Origin: Asparagopsis taxiformis
Lineage: Eukaryota > Rhodophyta > Florideophyceae > Bonnemaisoniales > Bonnemaisoniaceae
Direction of reading: 5' to 3'
Assembly (NCBI GenBank): GCA_030407315.1
Contig: JALQPE010001859.1
Location: 1-64,000, forward strand
Length of the DNA: 64,000 nt
The notes below the pieces were generated by a model. That model was given only the letters and a program-made list of their open reading frames with translations, had not been told where the DNA came from and did not search any database. Of this stretch, positions 51,331-63,429 are shown piece after piece. Made by a program: the position numbers and the translations under genes. Numbering within the stretch: the stretch's first letter is position 1; every line of letters begins with the position of its first letter.

Positions 51331-52527
51331 GAAACGAAACGAGCAGTCCACCCGCTGGTGTTTGACTGTATTGTTAGAACGGTAGAAGGTAGAATGGTTA
51401 GCGAGTAGACACGAGCGTCACGACGCAACAATCCACGCGAGGATTACGTTAGCAAACGAGGTGGTGCGTCACCGGAGGCGCTCTCAACCAAGCCCGGAGG
51501 CACTACACGCAATCAGCCTTACGTGCGGCGATGGGTAGGGAGTACGCAGCTCGACGGAGACGAATCCTCGTTAGGCAGAACGTAAACGTAAAACGTAGAA
51601 GTCAGTCGTAGACTAGAGCCGTTGCTCGATCGATGTATTGTCCCCTTTCCCTCCCGGCACGATGCCAATACCTATATGGCCACGATGGCATCGCTTTACA
51701 GTGTAAACACTGTTCGTAACGTCCCCGAATGGGAAAGGACCTTGTGGGTCACACGTAGGGACCCGTTGGTCCGTTGGCCGTTGCCAGTACTTTCGTTGCA
51801 CACGTGTGCCGGTTGCGCGCGCGCATGCGCCAGCAATGTTCGTGCATTGCTGTCGCCGGTCGTGTCCGCCGAAATTCGAATTCCGCGGAAAACGTAAATA
51901 TTTGCAATTTCGGAATTGCCACGTATACTACACAGCCCCACCCCCACACGTGGACGTCCCGGCCACGCGAGGCCCGTCAGGACGCGCCTGAGACACGGGG
52001 CCGTGGCGCCTTTTCGGGTACAACTGCGGACGTGGCAGTTGTCCCGAAAAATCTCGTTTAACCGTACGCGGCCCGGTTGGCTGATCGAATCGCCACGGCG
52101 CCGGAGCGCGCGCGTGCGCTCCGGCTCTTTCGTAATCATCGCGGCCCGCCCGTTGGCGTCGTACGTCAATGCCTCGCTTAGGCGTTTCCCTGCAACGAAT
52201 GCAGTGTCCAATTCCACCACGCGGGTGTGCTTCAATTCAGCGCGATACGTGCGCAGGCCGCGGCCCTTTCGTGAATCTGCCAGCGGGCATTACGACAACG
52301 GTCGTCCGAAGGTTATTTAAGCCGCGGCTTAACGTGATAGCGATCGTCGCTCACCCTTCCTCTCACCATCGTCATCCAGGCCGTTGCCTTTCGTTCTCCC
52401 TTACCCTTTTCCCCCGCTGGGTACTACTACCTCCGTTCCTTTCGTTCTGTTGTTCCGTTTCGCCCGCGTGGCTCTCGTTTTCGTGCTCGTTGCACTGTTC
52501 GTCTTCGTTGCGTACGAACTGACCACG
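51331..52527. other. GC-richer noncoding stretch before the gag-like ORF
   Basis: No convincing gene. It may be an LTR/leader region, but I could not find a matching second LTR. GTGGACGTCCCGGCCAC at about 51950 recurs near 56955. Confidence 0.4.
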
Positions 52528-54491
52528 ATGGTCACTACGCGTAGCACCGATACCCACACTCCGCGGCCCGCCGGCTCTGCTGGAGGTGGAGCGAGGAACC
52601 CTTCGCAGGGCGCTCCCTCCCTCGTCGGGGCCGGTGCGCCGCCAGCGACGGAAGCGTCCGTCGCTCCCGCCCCATCCGTTAGGGCGGGTCAAGCCGTTCG
52701 CGTCGTGCTGTGGCGGCGGCCCGCACGGGCGTGCCTCGTCGTGATGGCTCGCCGCGTTCCCCTCGCCAGGATCCCTCGCCGGAGGGTGGTGACCCCGTTG
52801 GGACAGTCGGCACCGCCTCACGTGGCGGTGCGGCGCTAAACGTAGGCGTCCTGACCCACGCGTGGGCTGCGTTGCCCCGCGTGGGCATTACGGATGACGA
52901 TCTCGCCACGTTGGCAAAAGATCGTCTAGGCGCCCGCGCGGTTGTCGACTACATGCGTTCCGCCGAGGATACGTGGGGGCGGGCAGCCGGGCGTCGTTTC
53001 GCCAACGGGCCACCGGGTTCGGAACGTTACCAGATCCCGGCGTCGATACGTTGCGACCGCTCGTGGTTGCGTGACGTCAACGACGCGATCTACGTCGATC
53101 GTATGGACGCCTTCCTGTGGAAGGGGACGCCCGAGGAACCGCCGTTCATCTCGGTGGCGTCCGTATTCGTATGTCCGCGGACACTTTCCGAACGGCAACG
53201 TGCCGAATGGAAGACTGCTCTTTCGTTGAGCGTCATCTCCAAAAGTGTCGTGTCGTACGACGACCACTTCGCGCTCCGTCACGTGAACGCAGACGACTAC
53301 CGCGTGTCGCACGCGTCAGCTCCGTGGGTCGTCCCGAGCAAGCTCTACTTCCCGCCGTTGCCGGAAGTAGTAGAGGAGTTTCCGTACCCCCGTGGGTCGT
53401 CCACGTTGTTACCACGCGTGGTACATTATTTCACCGATGCCGTGAAGGACGCGCCTGCCCCCGTGAAGGAACGTTTCCTCATGGCCGTGGATATCGAACA
53501 CGCAGCGATGCTCGCATGCTCGCTGTTCGTGGAACGTCGTGTGTTCGGGCGCGCATGCCTACTGCCGGAGTCCACGTTGGACTTCCTGGCCGACTACGAG
53601 ATGCTTCGTGCAATCCCGGTGGACGGTTCCGACACGTTTGTCTCCGTTACCAGCGCGTTGGCTGAGGCTCGCGGCGCCCTTGCGTTGGGGCCGGAGTATC
53701 GCGTTGTACGCCCGGATTACGCGACCGGGGACAACCAAGAGTTCGTCCAGGTACGAAGTGATGGGGCTTACGTGCCGCGGGTCGCTTCCCGTTCCGAACG
53801 CCGTCGTGGCAATCGTGCCGGTTATTTCAGCGGCCTCGGGGGCAACGAGCGCCCCCGAGGGACGCGTTCTGGCCGTCGTGGCCATCAAAACGAAGCGCCG
53901 CGTGCGCCGGATCCTCGAGAGGTCGTGCCACGCGAGGCTACGGAAGGGGGCAACGTTGCCCACGTCAGTCGTCCGGATGTGGCCACGCCGGCCGAGCGCG
54001 CGCCACGGTTCGTGAGCCTGGACGACCGCGTCTCCGATGAGGATGCCCGTCGGCTTCTCGGTACGTCGATGGCCGCTCCGCCTCGTGCGGACGGCTGGGT
54101 TATTCGTTCCCTCATCTCGTCCGTGGCTCGCGCAGCCGAAGAGTTCAGGGCCCAGACGTTGGACCTGACTGCCCGCTTGGCAACGGAACGCGCGATTTCC
54201 GAGCGTCTCGCCGCGGCGACTCGTAGTTACGCACCACCCGTTGGCGTTCGTAATGAACCTTACGGTTATGCGAGTGGCGGCGGCTTCGGCGACCCCGTCG
54301 GGTATGGTCACGCAGCGGCGTACCTGCCACGCGACCCCGCTTCGGCGCGCCCTTCGGATACGCGCAGTCACGGGACTGCGGATCCTTACGCTAGGGATCC
54401 CGCGTCGCGAGCGAGCCCTCGTGGTCACGCAGACCGTCGATCCGTACGCGCCGGGCTTCGTTCAGCCCAGTCGCAGCCGCAGGCACGATAG
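52528..54491 (+). pseudogene. Gag-like ORF with an N-terminal frameshift
   Basis: An ATG at 52528 (MVTTRSTDTH, Pro/Gly/Ala-rich start) is in one frame, and the long body (to 54491, about 600 residues) is in another that has a stop at 52680-52682. A single indel between about 52690 and 52830 would join them. The body has an ordered middle (IYVDRMDAFLWKGTPEE, HASAPWVVPSKLYFP) and an Arg/Gly/Ser-rich tail. No zinc knuckle, protease or reverse transcriptase motif is seen. The gag call rests on size, composition and neighbouring Gypsy fragments, and another retroelement or host protein is possible. Confidence 0.4.
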
Positions 54492-57094
54492 CCGCGGCGA
54501 AGGCCCTGGTCCGTATGACCCTGCGGGCAAGCGTTCTCGTCGCTACTAGGTCGTTCCTAGGTTAGTTCGTAGGCCACGTCGGCTCTAGCATCGTGTTACT
54601 TCGTAAACTTCGTTTTGTTTCTTTGCGTAATCGCATGGCTCCGTTGAGCTTCGTAATTCGCGTTTGGCAGGTCGTCTGCAGCGGGGGAGGGGTTAGCGTC
54701 AAGCCCCTCCCCACAATTTTTTTGTTGTGGCGTCTACCCCGTCGGGTGTCGTATGGCTTACGTAGCCCGTGCTTCGAGTTCGCGGCGGCGCGTGCCCGTT
54801 GGCAGGTTCGCAACATACGCAACTATTCGGCAAAGCGGCGGCGCGTAGCGGCGGCTTTTCACTGCGAGTGGTACGTTAACCTCGATCGTAGAGCCCGTTG
54901 GCGTGCGTATCATTTAGTAACTAACTCGAAAATCGTTTCCGCCGTCGTTTCTCGTTCGGATAACCCCGTCGGGTGCCTAATTCCGTTGAGCGTTCGAGCT
55001 CTTTAGCGCGTAGCACGTCGGTGCTAATTTTAATTTGCTCCGATGAGCTAGGCGAAAAATTCGTCGAACGTCAGACCGACTCGCGTGTGAGTCGGTTTGA
55101 CGTTCTACGCCGTGGCGTGTACGTAGTAATTCGTCGCAGTACGTTGCGGTTCCGTTGACGACGTGGTGGCCGGCGGGCTTGGTTTTTCGTATAGCCATTG
55201 ACGTCATTAGCGCCGTCGCGCTTCACGTTCCCGCGGCTTCACGTTGGCCAGTGGCGTTATCATTTTGTAACTATCTCGGAAATCGTTTCCGCCGTCGTTC
55301 CTCGTGCGGATAACCCCGTCGGGTGTCGAATTCCGTTGAGCATTCGAGCTCTTTGGCACGTAGCACGTCGGTGCCAATTTTAATTTGCTCCGATGAGCTG
55401 GACGGAAAATTCGCTAAGCGTCAGGCCGACTCGCGCGTGAGTTGGCTTGACGTTTCACGCCGTAGCGTGTACGCGGCAGTGCGTCGTGGCGCGTCGCGGT
55501 TCCGTTGGCAACGTCTTTGCCGGCGGGCTTGGCATTTCGTATAGCCGTTAACACCGTTAGCGCCGTCGCGCTTCACGTTCCCGCGGCTTCACGTTAGCCG
55601 GTGGCGCACTCGTTGCGCTAGTCCGCTTCGCGTGGTGGCGTCGTTCGCCGCGGCGTCCGAGGAGCGTTTCGTTAGCTCATCCGTTATGTGGTGCGACGTG
55701 CACCTGGGCATACGTAATGCTCGCCCGTTACGCCGTTGCGTAGTTTCGTTTATTCGACTTGCGAACCCGACGGGGACGCGATTGACGAAGTCGTTTCGCA
55801 TGCCCGCGGGCGTTTGAGGCTGTTACGTGAGCCAGTTTTTCGTCGGCTCGTTGCCTTCAGCTGTGCCGTTTTACGTTGGCTACCAGCTTGTACGCCGTCG
55901 CGTATTCGTATTTTCGTTTCGCGGGGTCGACCCGTTGAGGTACGTCGTTATCGTTACGACGTCCGCGTACCTCGCTCGTCTCCTGACCGACGTGGCCGGT
56001 GGCGCGTGCGCCTTCGAATGCGTACGAGGTTGCAGCTTCGTTAGCTTTTACGGTTATGACGCGGACGTGTGCGTCTTCGTCTTCGTGACCGTACGTGGTC
56101 AACCCCTTTTTGGGTTCGCTCGCGTCGTTTCGCATAGCCGGCGGGCTTTTCGTTTTCGCGCGTCGATCATTGCGCCCGCGTGGCAGGACACCGTTGTGTC
56201 GTTTCGTGGTTGCCGTACGTGGCTACCGTGTTCGGCGTCGTGCCTTGATGTGGCGATAACGGTTTGCCGTCGCGTCGCATTCGAGACGTTAGCGTCTTCG
56301 TTCGCCGTCCGTCGCTGCGGCCTCGTTGGCTCATTCGTTTCGCACGTTCTTCGCGCGCGCTTCGTGCGCCGAGACCCGTTGTTCTCGTTCGTCGGCTAAC
56401 GTATAGCTTCGTTCCGCTTCGTGCGTGGAGTTTCGTAGTGAGGCCGTTGCCATCTTCGTTGGGGACGCGTCCGTCCTACGTCGTTTCTCCGCCTTCCGGC
56501 GTCACGTTGCCGTTAGCTCGCGAGCTGTTTGGCGTTGACCTCGTTGGTCGATGCGACTCGTTGTCAGCGGCTGTCCACGGGGACGTACGATGGCTCACGT
56601 GACATGCCAAAATTACGAAATTTTCGGGGCACGCGTGTCCCGAGATTTGGCCGGATTAGCGCACTGTAATCGGCCCGATTTTTCGTACCGTGCGTCCATG
56701 GCCCGCTGGCCCAAGTATAATTTTTCGCGCGAAAAATCTGACGTGTTGTCCGTCCGTGGCCCGTGGTGTCGTCACCTTTGCCCGTGGGGCGGTCAACACT
56801 GTCGAGCCAGTCGTGGCTCTTCACATCGTGTGAATCGTCCGCGCGTGGACTCGTCGTCCAATCTTTCGTTGGCGCTCGTGCCTCCACCAACGTATGGTGT
56901 CGAAAAAGAAAAGAGCGACGGCTCTAGCTCGCATCGCGCCCCCCCCAACGCAAGGGTGGACGTCCCGGCCACTCGTTGTGCCTTCGCTTCTCGTTCGTGC
57001 GGCTCGTCGCCTTCATTTGTTGCATCGTGCAACGTCGCGCACGCGTGCGCTTAACCCGACGCTCGTGTGCGTTTTCGGGGGCCGTCGTGGCCTT
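54492..57094. other. GC-rich noncoding region downstream of the gag-like ORF
   Basis: Short overlapping frames only, all with CGT/CGTT-biased composition. It includes a tandem duplication (about 54900-55600). No reverse transcriptase found. Confidence 0.45.
54900..55600 (+). repeat. Tandem duplication, period 350 bp
   Basis: AATCGTTTCCGCCGTCGTT begins at 54931 and 55281, and similarity continues through both units. Each holds a hairpin around CCGACTCGCGTGTGAGTCGG or its variant. Confidence 0.8.
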
Positions 57095-58296
57095 TCACGT
57101 TGTTGCTCGTCGCACGCGTGCGAAGTATCGAGAGACGCTCTCTTCAGATACGTTCCGGCGGGGCTCCCACGCAGGGGTACGATACCCGACCCACTTCACG
57201 AGGAAGTCTAACGTTCCGTCCTCGTTCACGCGGTGGTTGAGTAGGTCGTCTACTACGTACGCCGGACCGTCGCGGTTCTTGTCGAGGTCTACCTCGGTGG
57301 CATCGTATGGCTCCGGCGGGGGCGCGTTCGCCGACGTTGGCGCGTACGCAACGCGGTCCGAGTTGACACGTTCAACTACGTCTCCTCGTTGGATGACGAA
57401 CGTACGTACGTCGTTACGTAGTACGCGGAACGGTCCCAACGCGTGGTTGCCGAGCTTCGTGCCCTTCGTGGTCCCGTCCGTCGGGTCGATGAATACGTAT
57501 TCTACCGCGCGGATGTTTCGATTCGAGACACGGACTCGTTTGTCGAAATTTCGTTTATAACGTGCCTGCACGGCCTTCAGCGTTCGATACGCGTTATCCA
57601 TCGTTGTGGCGAGCTCACGAACGTAAGTGGCTCGCCCTCCCCCGTCGGGTAGTTCGCGGTTCGTTACCGACGTGTGTAGCGCCAACGGTGGCGGTGGATT
57701 CGTGAAAATCAAGTCGAAGGGCGTCGTTCCCGTGCTCGAATGCACATGCGTGTTGTACGCGAACGTTAACGCCGAAGCGTATCGATCCCAGTCGTTCTGG
57801 TTTTCGTTCACGTAATTGCGCAGCATCGCCAGGATCGTCCTGTTGTAGCGCTCCACCTGCCCGTTCGTTTGGGGGTGGTACGTCGACGTAAAGACGTTCG
57901 TCACGCCGATTTCGTTGCAGACGCGCTGGAAAAACTTAGCAGCGAACTGCTTTCCGTTATCGCTTATGAGCGTCCGTGGGGGTCCATACGAGAAGACCCA
58001 CGCGTTGACGAACGCACTCGCCACGTTGGCGGAATCGATATTTCGTAGAGGTACGACTCTAGTCAGCTTCGTGAAGCGGTCCGTTATCACGAGAATAAAT
58101 CGGTTACCACGCGTGGTCTTCGTAAGCGGACCCAGTATGTCGATACATAGGTCTCGCAACGGCTCCGTAGCCGGGAATAAACGTAACGGGTTCGTCCGTT
58201 TGCGAAGCTTTACGCGGTTCTTCGCACATCCAACGCAGTTTCGTACCGTTGCGTGGATGTCGGCGGCCATCGCGGGCCAGTAGTACGTCCTCCGTA
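57095..58296 (-). CDS. Ty3/Gypsy integrase with C-terminal chromodomain (5' part cut off)
   Basis: Open on minus from the CACTA-3 junction (58296) through RTYYWPAM to 57095; the internal Met at 58270 is not the real start. Counting from that Met: the CVGC pair of the zinc-binding domain at 12-15, and the catalytic triad D44 (CIDILGPL), D104 (ISDNGKQF), E140 (QVERYNRT), with exactly 35 residues between the last two. A GPY/F-like region follows, and a chromodomain at about 335-385 (YVVDDLLNHR, FLVKWVGY, WEPR). In chromoviruses the chromodomain directs integration to marked chromatin. The upstream polyprotein should lie beyond CACTA-3, outside the window. The reading frame is intact, so the interruption is recent. 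Confidence 0.95.
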
Positions 58297-58850
58297 CACT
58301 ACGGTGTTGGGAATGAAAAAAGACAGTAAATTTACTGTCTGAGACAGTAAAAATTACTGTCTGGCCAAGACAGTGCGCGGAGACAGTAAAATTTACTGTC
58401 TGGAAATTTCAGAATACTGCTGCAGCAATAAACTGGCACGAAATCTGGACAGTACCAAAAACAGTAAAATTTACTGTCCAGAACAGTAAATTTTACTGTC
58501 CGGAAGTGTTGCCGCCAGACAGTATGTGCAGACAGTACATTTTACTGTCTGAGGCAGTGCATTGTATTGTATTACTGCACTGTCTGGGTAAATCTGTAGA
58601 CAGTAGTGTAGATAGCAAATTGTATTGTCTGCGGGTAGTACCGTGTATTGGTTCACAACACTGTCTCGTGGAGTGGACTTGAGAGGAAATATGGAGCATA
58701 GTGTTGGTGTGAAGGTAAATATTGGAATGGTGTAATGGTGTGTGGTATACGAAGATAGTAATTGTGGTCGAGCTTTACAGATATTTGTAGGTAGCGAAGT
58801 TAGTACGAGGGAGGATAAATGAAAGAGGATAGCAGATCGACCGACCTAGA
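58297..58850 (+). repeat. Type-2 end of CACTA-3
   Basis: Nearly identical to 34981-35530; diverges after about 58850. Confidence 0.9.
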
Positions 58851-59499
58851 ATGGGATTGAGGTTTCTAGTCTCAGTGAAGCCTATTCTGCCAATAGAGAA
58901 TAGAATCATGTTTATGTCAGTTGGGATAGGAGATGACACTATCGATTTTAGTGCGATGACAATTAGAATCGTGCTGAAGGGCCTGCAATCGCTGAGGAAT
59001 GTGACGTCATATTCCTCAATTTCCGAACGGAAGTTGGGAATAAATAGGAGTTCACGAATGGGAGCAGCGATGCACAAAATTGGTGCAGAAAGAGCTTTTC
59101 GAGCTAATCACTGAGGCTTCCGTGAAGGAACTGAAACAGATACGGAAGAGTGTTCCATAGTTGATTACTTTCTCAATTCGAGAGCTATTTGCGATCATAG
59201 TCGCGATGCGCCGAGTGAACCAAAGCGTAAACAGCTGTTATCTCCTCTGGTGCCGTCTCCATGTTGAATCCTGCGACTTGTACATGTGTGAGAGATGCTG
59301 ACAATGTGAACATCGCCGGTATGCGAAACAGCCAATTGTCGAGCAGAACGTGTGTTGAGACAGCTGTTCGGAAATGGGTTTTTCTGGCGCACAGAAAGGC
59401 TGATTGCAAGTTTTGCCAAACGCCTCACACCACAAAACACACGCTTTCAACAATATATCCAACAAAAAATTTCATGGATCAAGCCGCCAACCACAATTC
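58851..59499. other. Unassigned cargo sequence
   Basis: No gene recognised. Confidence 0.4.
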
Positions 59500-59890
59500 A
59501 TGACAACCAATCATCAGTTCACTCTCGCCAATGTGCAAGTAGCATTAATGCTAGTGTGGTCAATTGACCACACTCGACCGTGGCAAACAAGTATCGCAAG
59601 CGGATCGTTATCTCATCGCCTTGCGTAGTTGGCAATCCGCACAGTCCATACGCACGCAATTGATTGACACCAATGCGACGCCACACGCGCTTCTGTTCGT
59701 CGCTACCACGCTGCATCGTCGCTTCCAAACCGATTGGTTGATGTTCACCGATGATGCACAGCGCATTGACGCCTTTTGAATCCCGCTTCTCGCGCTCGCG
59801 CTCCCCCTTCACCACCTCCGGGCTCTTTTTCTTCGCGCACGCGTGCCACTTTGCGATGGCAAATGTGTGATCGTCACTGCGCGACTCTAG
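59500..59890 (+). pseudogene. Importin-beta-family (transportin-3/importin-13-like) N-terminal fragment
   Basis: ATG at 59500 (MTTNHQFTLANVQVALM). The frame breaks in a 22-bp palindrome (59553-59574) and continues in another frame with QADRYLIALRSWQSAQS and HALLFVATTLHRRFQTDW, which resemble the first HEAT repeats of nuclear transport receptors. A further break near 59780 leads to LLALAL and RARVPLCDGKCVIVTA. A 10-base inverted duplication accounts for the first break. Family assignment is from pattern only. Confidence 0.45.
59553..59574. repeat. 22-bp perfect palindrome
   Basis: Arm AGTGTGGTCAA and complement, at the frame break of the importin-like fragment. Confidence 0.95.
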
Positions 59891-62746
59891 GTGGCTCGAC
59901 CTCCGTCGCGTCTTCTCTGAGGAACACGTGCACATTTTTCACGTCATGTCGGCGGTCGTGCTCGAGTTTCGACACGCCGAGACACAGCTTTTGCACCGCT
60001 TTTGTGCACAAAATGTCCACGTTGTTCTGCAGACCTCCCTGTTTATGCTGGCCATTTTGCATGTCAATCTTCCCGCCTGTCTCAACCGTGCGGCGTTGCG
60101 TAATGCGCGTGCCGTTCTCACTTTTTTGCAAGCCTGGAAGGCCTATTCGAGCGACCCGGCAGTTCTTCCAACTGTCATTGCAATCCGTTTGTACATGCAT
60201 CTTTACTGGTCACACCATTAATCTCACACGTGTTATTTCAACGATATGATTACGATGTCACTAGTTACGGAAAGATTGATACGTCTGCTCGCTTTCTCAC
60301 GAGTCAATTCACCCATTTCGGTCTCGTGCCTACTGCCGAAGAGGAGCCTAGCTTTATGGACAAACATTAGGACTGAAAAATGTATCTAATTCAAGTAAGC
60401 TTCCTAGAATTTCACAAGCTATGCTCGATACTAAGCGAGGGGATGGCGATGAGCTCTACACAGTCAACTACGATGACCCCCGATGTGGTTCACATTCGTC
60501 ACAGTACCAGTCGGGGAGACTCCTACCTCTCAGATGGTGTCCCGGTGACTCCAAGACGCCACTGCTTTGTCCAATCCTGGTCCTAAGAAGATGACGGGTT
60601 ACGCTATGTGTGACGTACATGAGTACCATGGAAACGTGAGTGGGAATGGTGATAGTGGGATTACTGGAGTGATGGGAGATGAGTCTGGGGAGAAATCATA
60701 CAGTTTCTATACACCTGACGGGTATTGGTGGAATATAATTGAATGGAATGATGTGTGATGTCTGCACCACGTCGACCTCCTCTCTCGCCCCAACATCGCG
60801 CAGCACTCTCAATGCAACACAGTGTGCATCTTTGTTGGCGTTACATGTGCGCCTAGTTCTTGCATCGCTGCTTCCCTCACATCATCATCTAACCGTCTGT
60901 AACGCAACAACATGCCACCGCATGTCGCTCACAGTCACATATGTATTTCTTAATACGCTTGTTGAAACACGGAACGCTCTTATTCACCACAGCGGCAGCT
61001 CTACACAAACTAACACTGAAACCAAGATGGAGGCAATATATCGGTGGCATTTCATTACAAATGTACTTTTTCTTTCTGCTGCTGGTGTGGCCTTGTGTTT
61101 GAAACTTGCTTGCAGGTCCTTTCCAACAGCTTAGTGTCGTAACCATTGCAGATGCGTTGCTGCTAGAATCACCCGGAGAGCTTCAATCAAATGGTTGTTG
61201 TGGACTAGTTGCGCTCGTTGTGAATCAATCGCCAGTGCGTGCATCTGTATTTGTGCGTTCGTGTGCGCGCTTACTAGATGCGATGCAATGCAATGCTCAC
61301 GTACACTGTATACTACTGACTTTTACAAATATAGCTTTGTATGAGAAGCGTCGGTATGTATCCGACACCTTACCATTGCCTCACTCTGTAAAGCTTCTTT
61401 CCCAGTAGCAATTTGTATCGCATTGCACCATGACGCAGGGCAGACTGCGAGTGAAAGCAACGAGTAAACAAACTTTTCGCTCATCATTCACCACACGCTG
61501 TTGTCGTTGAAGTCATAACCATATCCACATCCCATTCTGGAAACTCTTGGAAGACAGACGAGCCCAGTCCACCACTGGTGCTTGTAGATGTAGCATTTTT
61601 AAGCTGTTCGTTTAGATAGTAAGGGATAGATGGTGTAGTGCGCAACACTAGAGAACAACGCTGTGCAGGACAACATGTTTGTTCGGCGTAAATCGTCATA
61701 TGTTCCATTTGGACTATTTTGGCAGCTCACATGCATCAACCTGAATATTAAGACTCTGGACTGGCACACTCAAGTATCTGGATACGCTTGAGCAGTGGCA
61801 GGGGCGCAAGAGCCGGTCCAAGTTTTTGTACAAGGCACGTTGACACACTGCATTCACTTGATTGACACCCGAGTGCAACGACTGGCTCGCTGTCCAGGGA
61901 TGGGGGACTGCTGTGCAAGTGTTCAATACATCTCAAGATGCAGTTCAAGAATAAACATTTCAACGTTATCCGGCTCACGGTCTCAGTTGGTCAAGTCATG
62001 GATCACAGGGTGTGGTGAAAAACCTCTTTGTTTACATTGTCTCAATAGCGAGGTCGACGATATTGCGACCTCGTTACTGGGACGGATTGGCATCACCGAG
62101 TGTGACAGACTGGAAGATGTGATTGGGCAGGAGCGAGGTGTGTGTGAAGGATAGTAAGAAACAGCGAGGTGGGTGTGTGGAAGGTGCGAATGGCGTCAAG
62201 TGATTGGCACAAGGGAGTTGAGCTCATCTGCGGACAGAGTATGGATGGCATCGTATGCCCGTTGGGACAGCCCGGGCGGAAGTGATCATGGGAAGCTCGT
62301 TTATGTATGTGTGCGGCAGTTGGGATTGGGCGCGACTGGACGGCGAATGTGGTCGAAGAATGGGCGCGGCGACTATGGTCATGCTAAGTGGACCAACGCG
62401 GTGCGAGTCGAACCAGTTGATATATGAGGGATGTCAAGGCAAGGGGGCATTTAGACGGGCGAAAGGGTGCGTGTGACGCGAGTGGAAGGCGGTGAGGGAA
62501 TGCATGCATGAATTGAGCGTGTGGGCGGACGAGGATTTGAGAAAACCTAATATGACAGTACATTGCGTGTGTGGTAGGCGCGTTGAAGTGTTACGGCGCA
62601 TAAATCATCGGCGCCGATGGCTACGTCACAAACGGTGTAATCACCGCTGTAATCGGCGCCAACAGCATGTTATGGCTGCAGACGCGACAGAATGTCGACT
62701 TCATCCTTAGAATGAAGTACGCTAATTAGCCATTCTGCCCAGCACC
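59891..62746. other. Decayed cargo, genes not identifiable
   Basis: Several open stretches on plus (about 59928-60221, 60739-61134, 61106-61408, 61795-62154) have coding-like composition but no family I recognise. Short fold-backs occur at 62049-62073 (CGAGGTCG/CGACCTCG) and 62611-62661 (GGCGCCGAT/ATCGGCGCC). Confidence 0.4.
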
Positions 62747-62821
62747 AGGTACGAAACTTGGGACTGGGCACGTCATTAGAGCTCTAGGGTAGGTAACAGA
62801 ATATAAACTTATGTGGGAGGA

Positions 62822-63255
62822 CGGGTTTTCAGGACAAGCTGTCGGAACTGTAATTACTGTGTTTTCTTACAGCAAAGTCATCGTTAAGGCGGATTTGCTT
62901 TCTCAGGACAAGCTGTCAGAACTGTAAGTACTCTGTTTTCTTACAGCAAAGTCATCGTTAAGGCGGATTTGCTTTCTCAGGACAAGCTGTCGGAACTGCT
63001 ATTCAGTTTTCTTACAGCAAAGGCAGTTTACCCCGGTTGCTTACAGCAAAGTCATCGTAACGATGACTTTGCTGTAAGAAAACAAAACATTACAGCAAAG
63101 TCATCGTTAAGATGACTTTGCTGTAAGAAAACAAAACATTACAGCAAAGTCATCGTTAAGATGACTTTGCTGTAAGAAAACAAAACATTACAGCAAAGTC
63201 ATCGTAACGATGACTTTGCTGTAAGAAACCATGGTAAACCAACTTCTCTGTAAGC
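62822..63255. repeat. Palindrome array 10
   Basis: Two half-palindromes and four full palindromes of the 39-bp family; two have CGTTAAG instead of CGTTACG at the centre. Confidence 0.9.
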
Positions 63256-63429
63256 ATATGAGAGGGACTGATGTTTCTCACTCGGGAAGAAGAAGGAGAC
63301 GATTTCAGACCTCGCGAAAAAGGCTGCAAAGTGGTCTGAAACGGTTGGGGTGGTTCTAGGGAGCACTAAAACTTGTTTTAATTGCACTCAAGCTTTCTCG
63401 CTTGCGTGGAAGGGTTGGTATAATTCATC

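Noticed and set aside
52528..54491. Zinc-knuckle gag or protease signature
   Set aside because: No CCHC box and no D(T/S)G motif found; the gag label is kept only as tentative.
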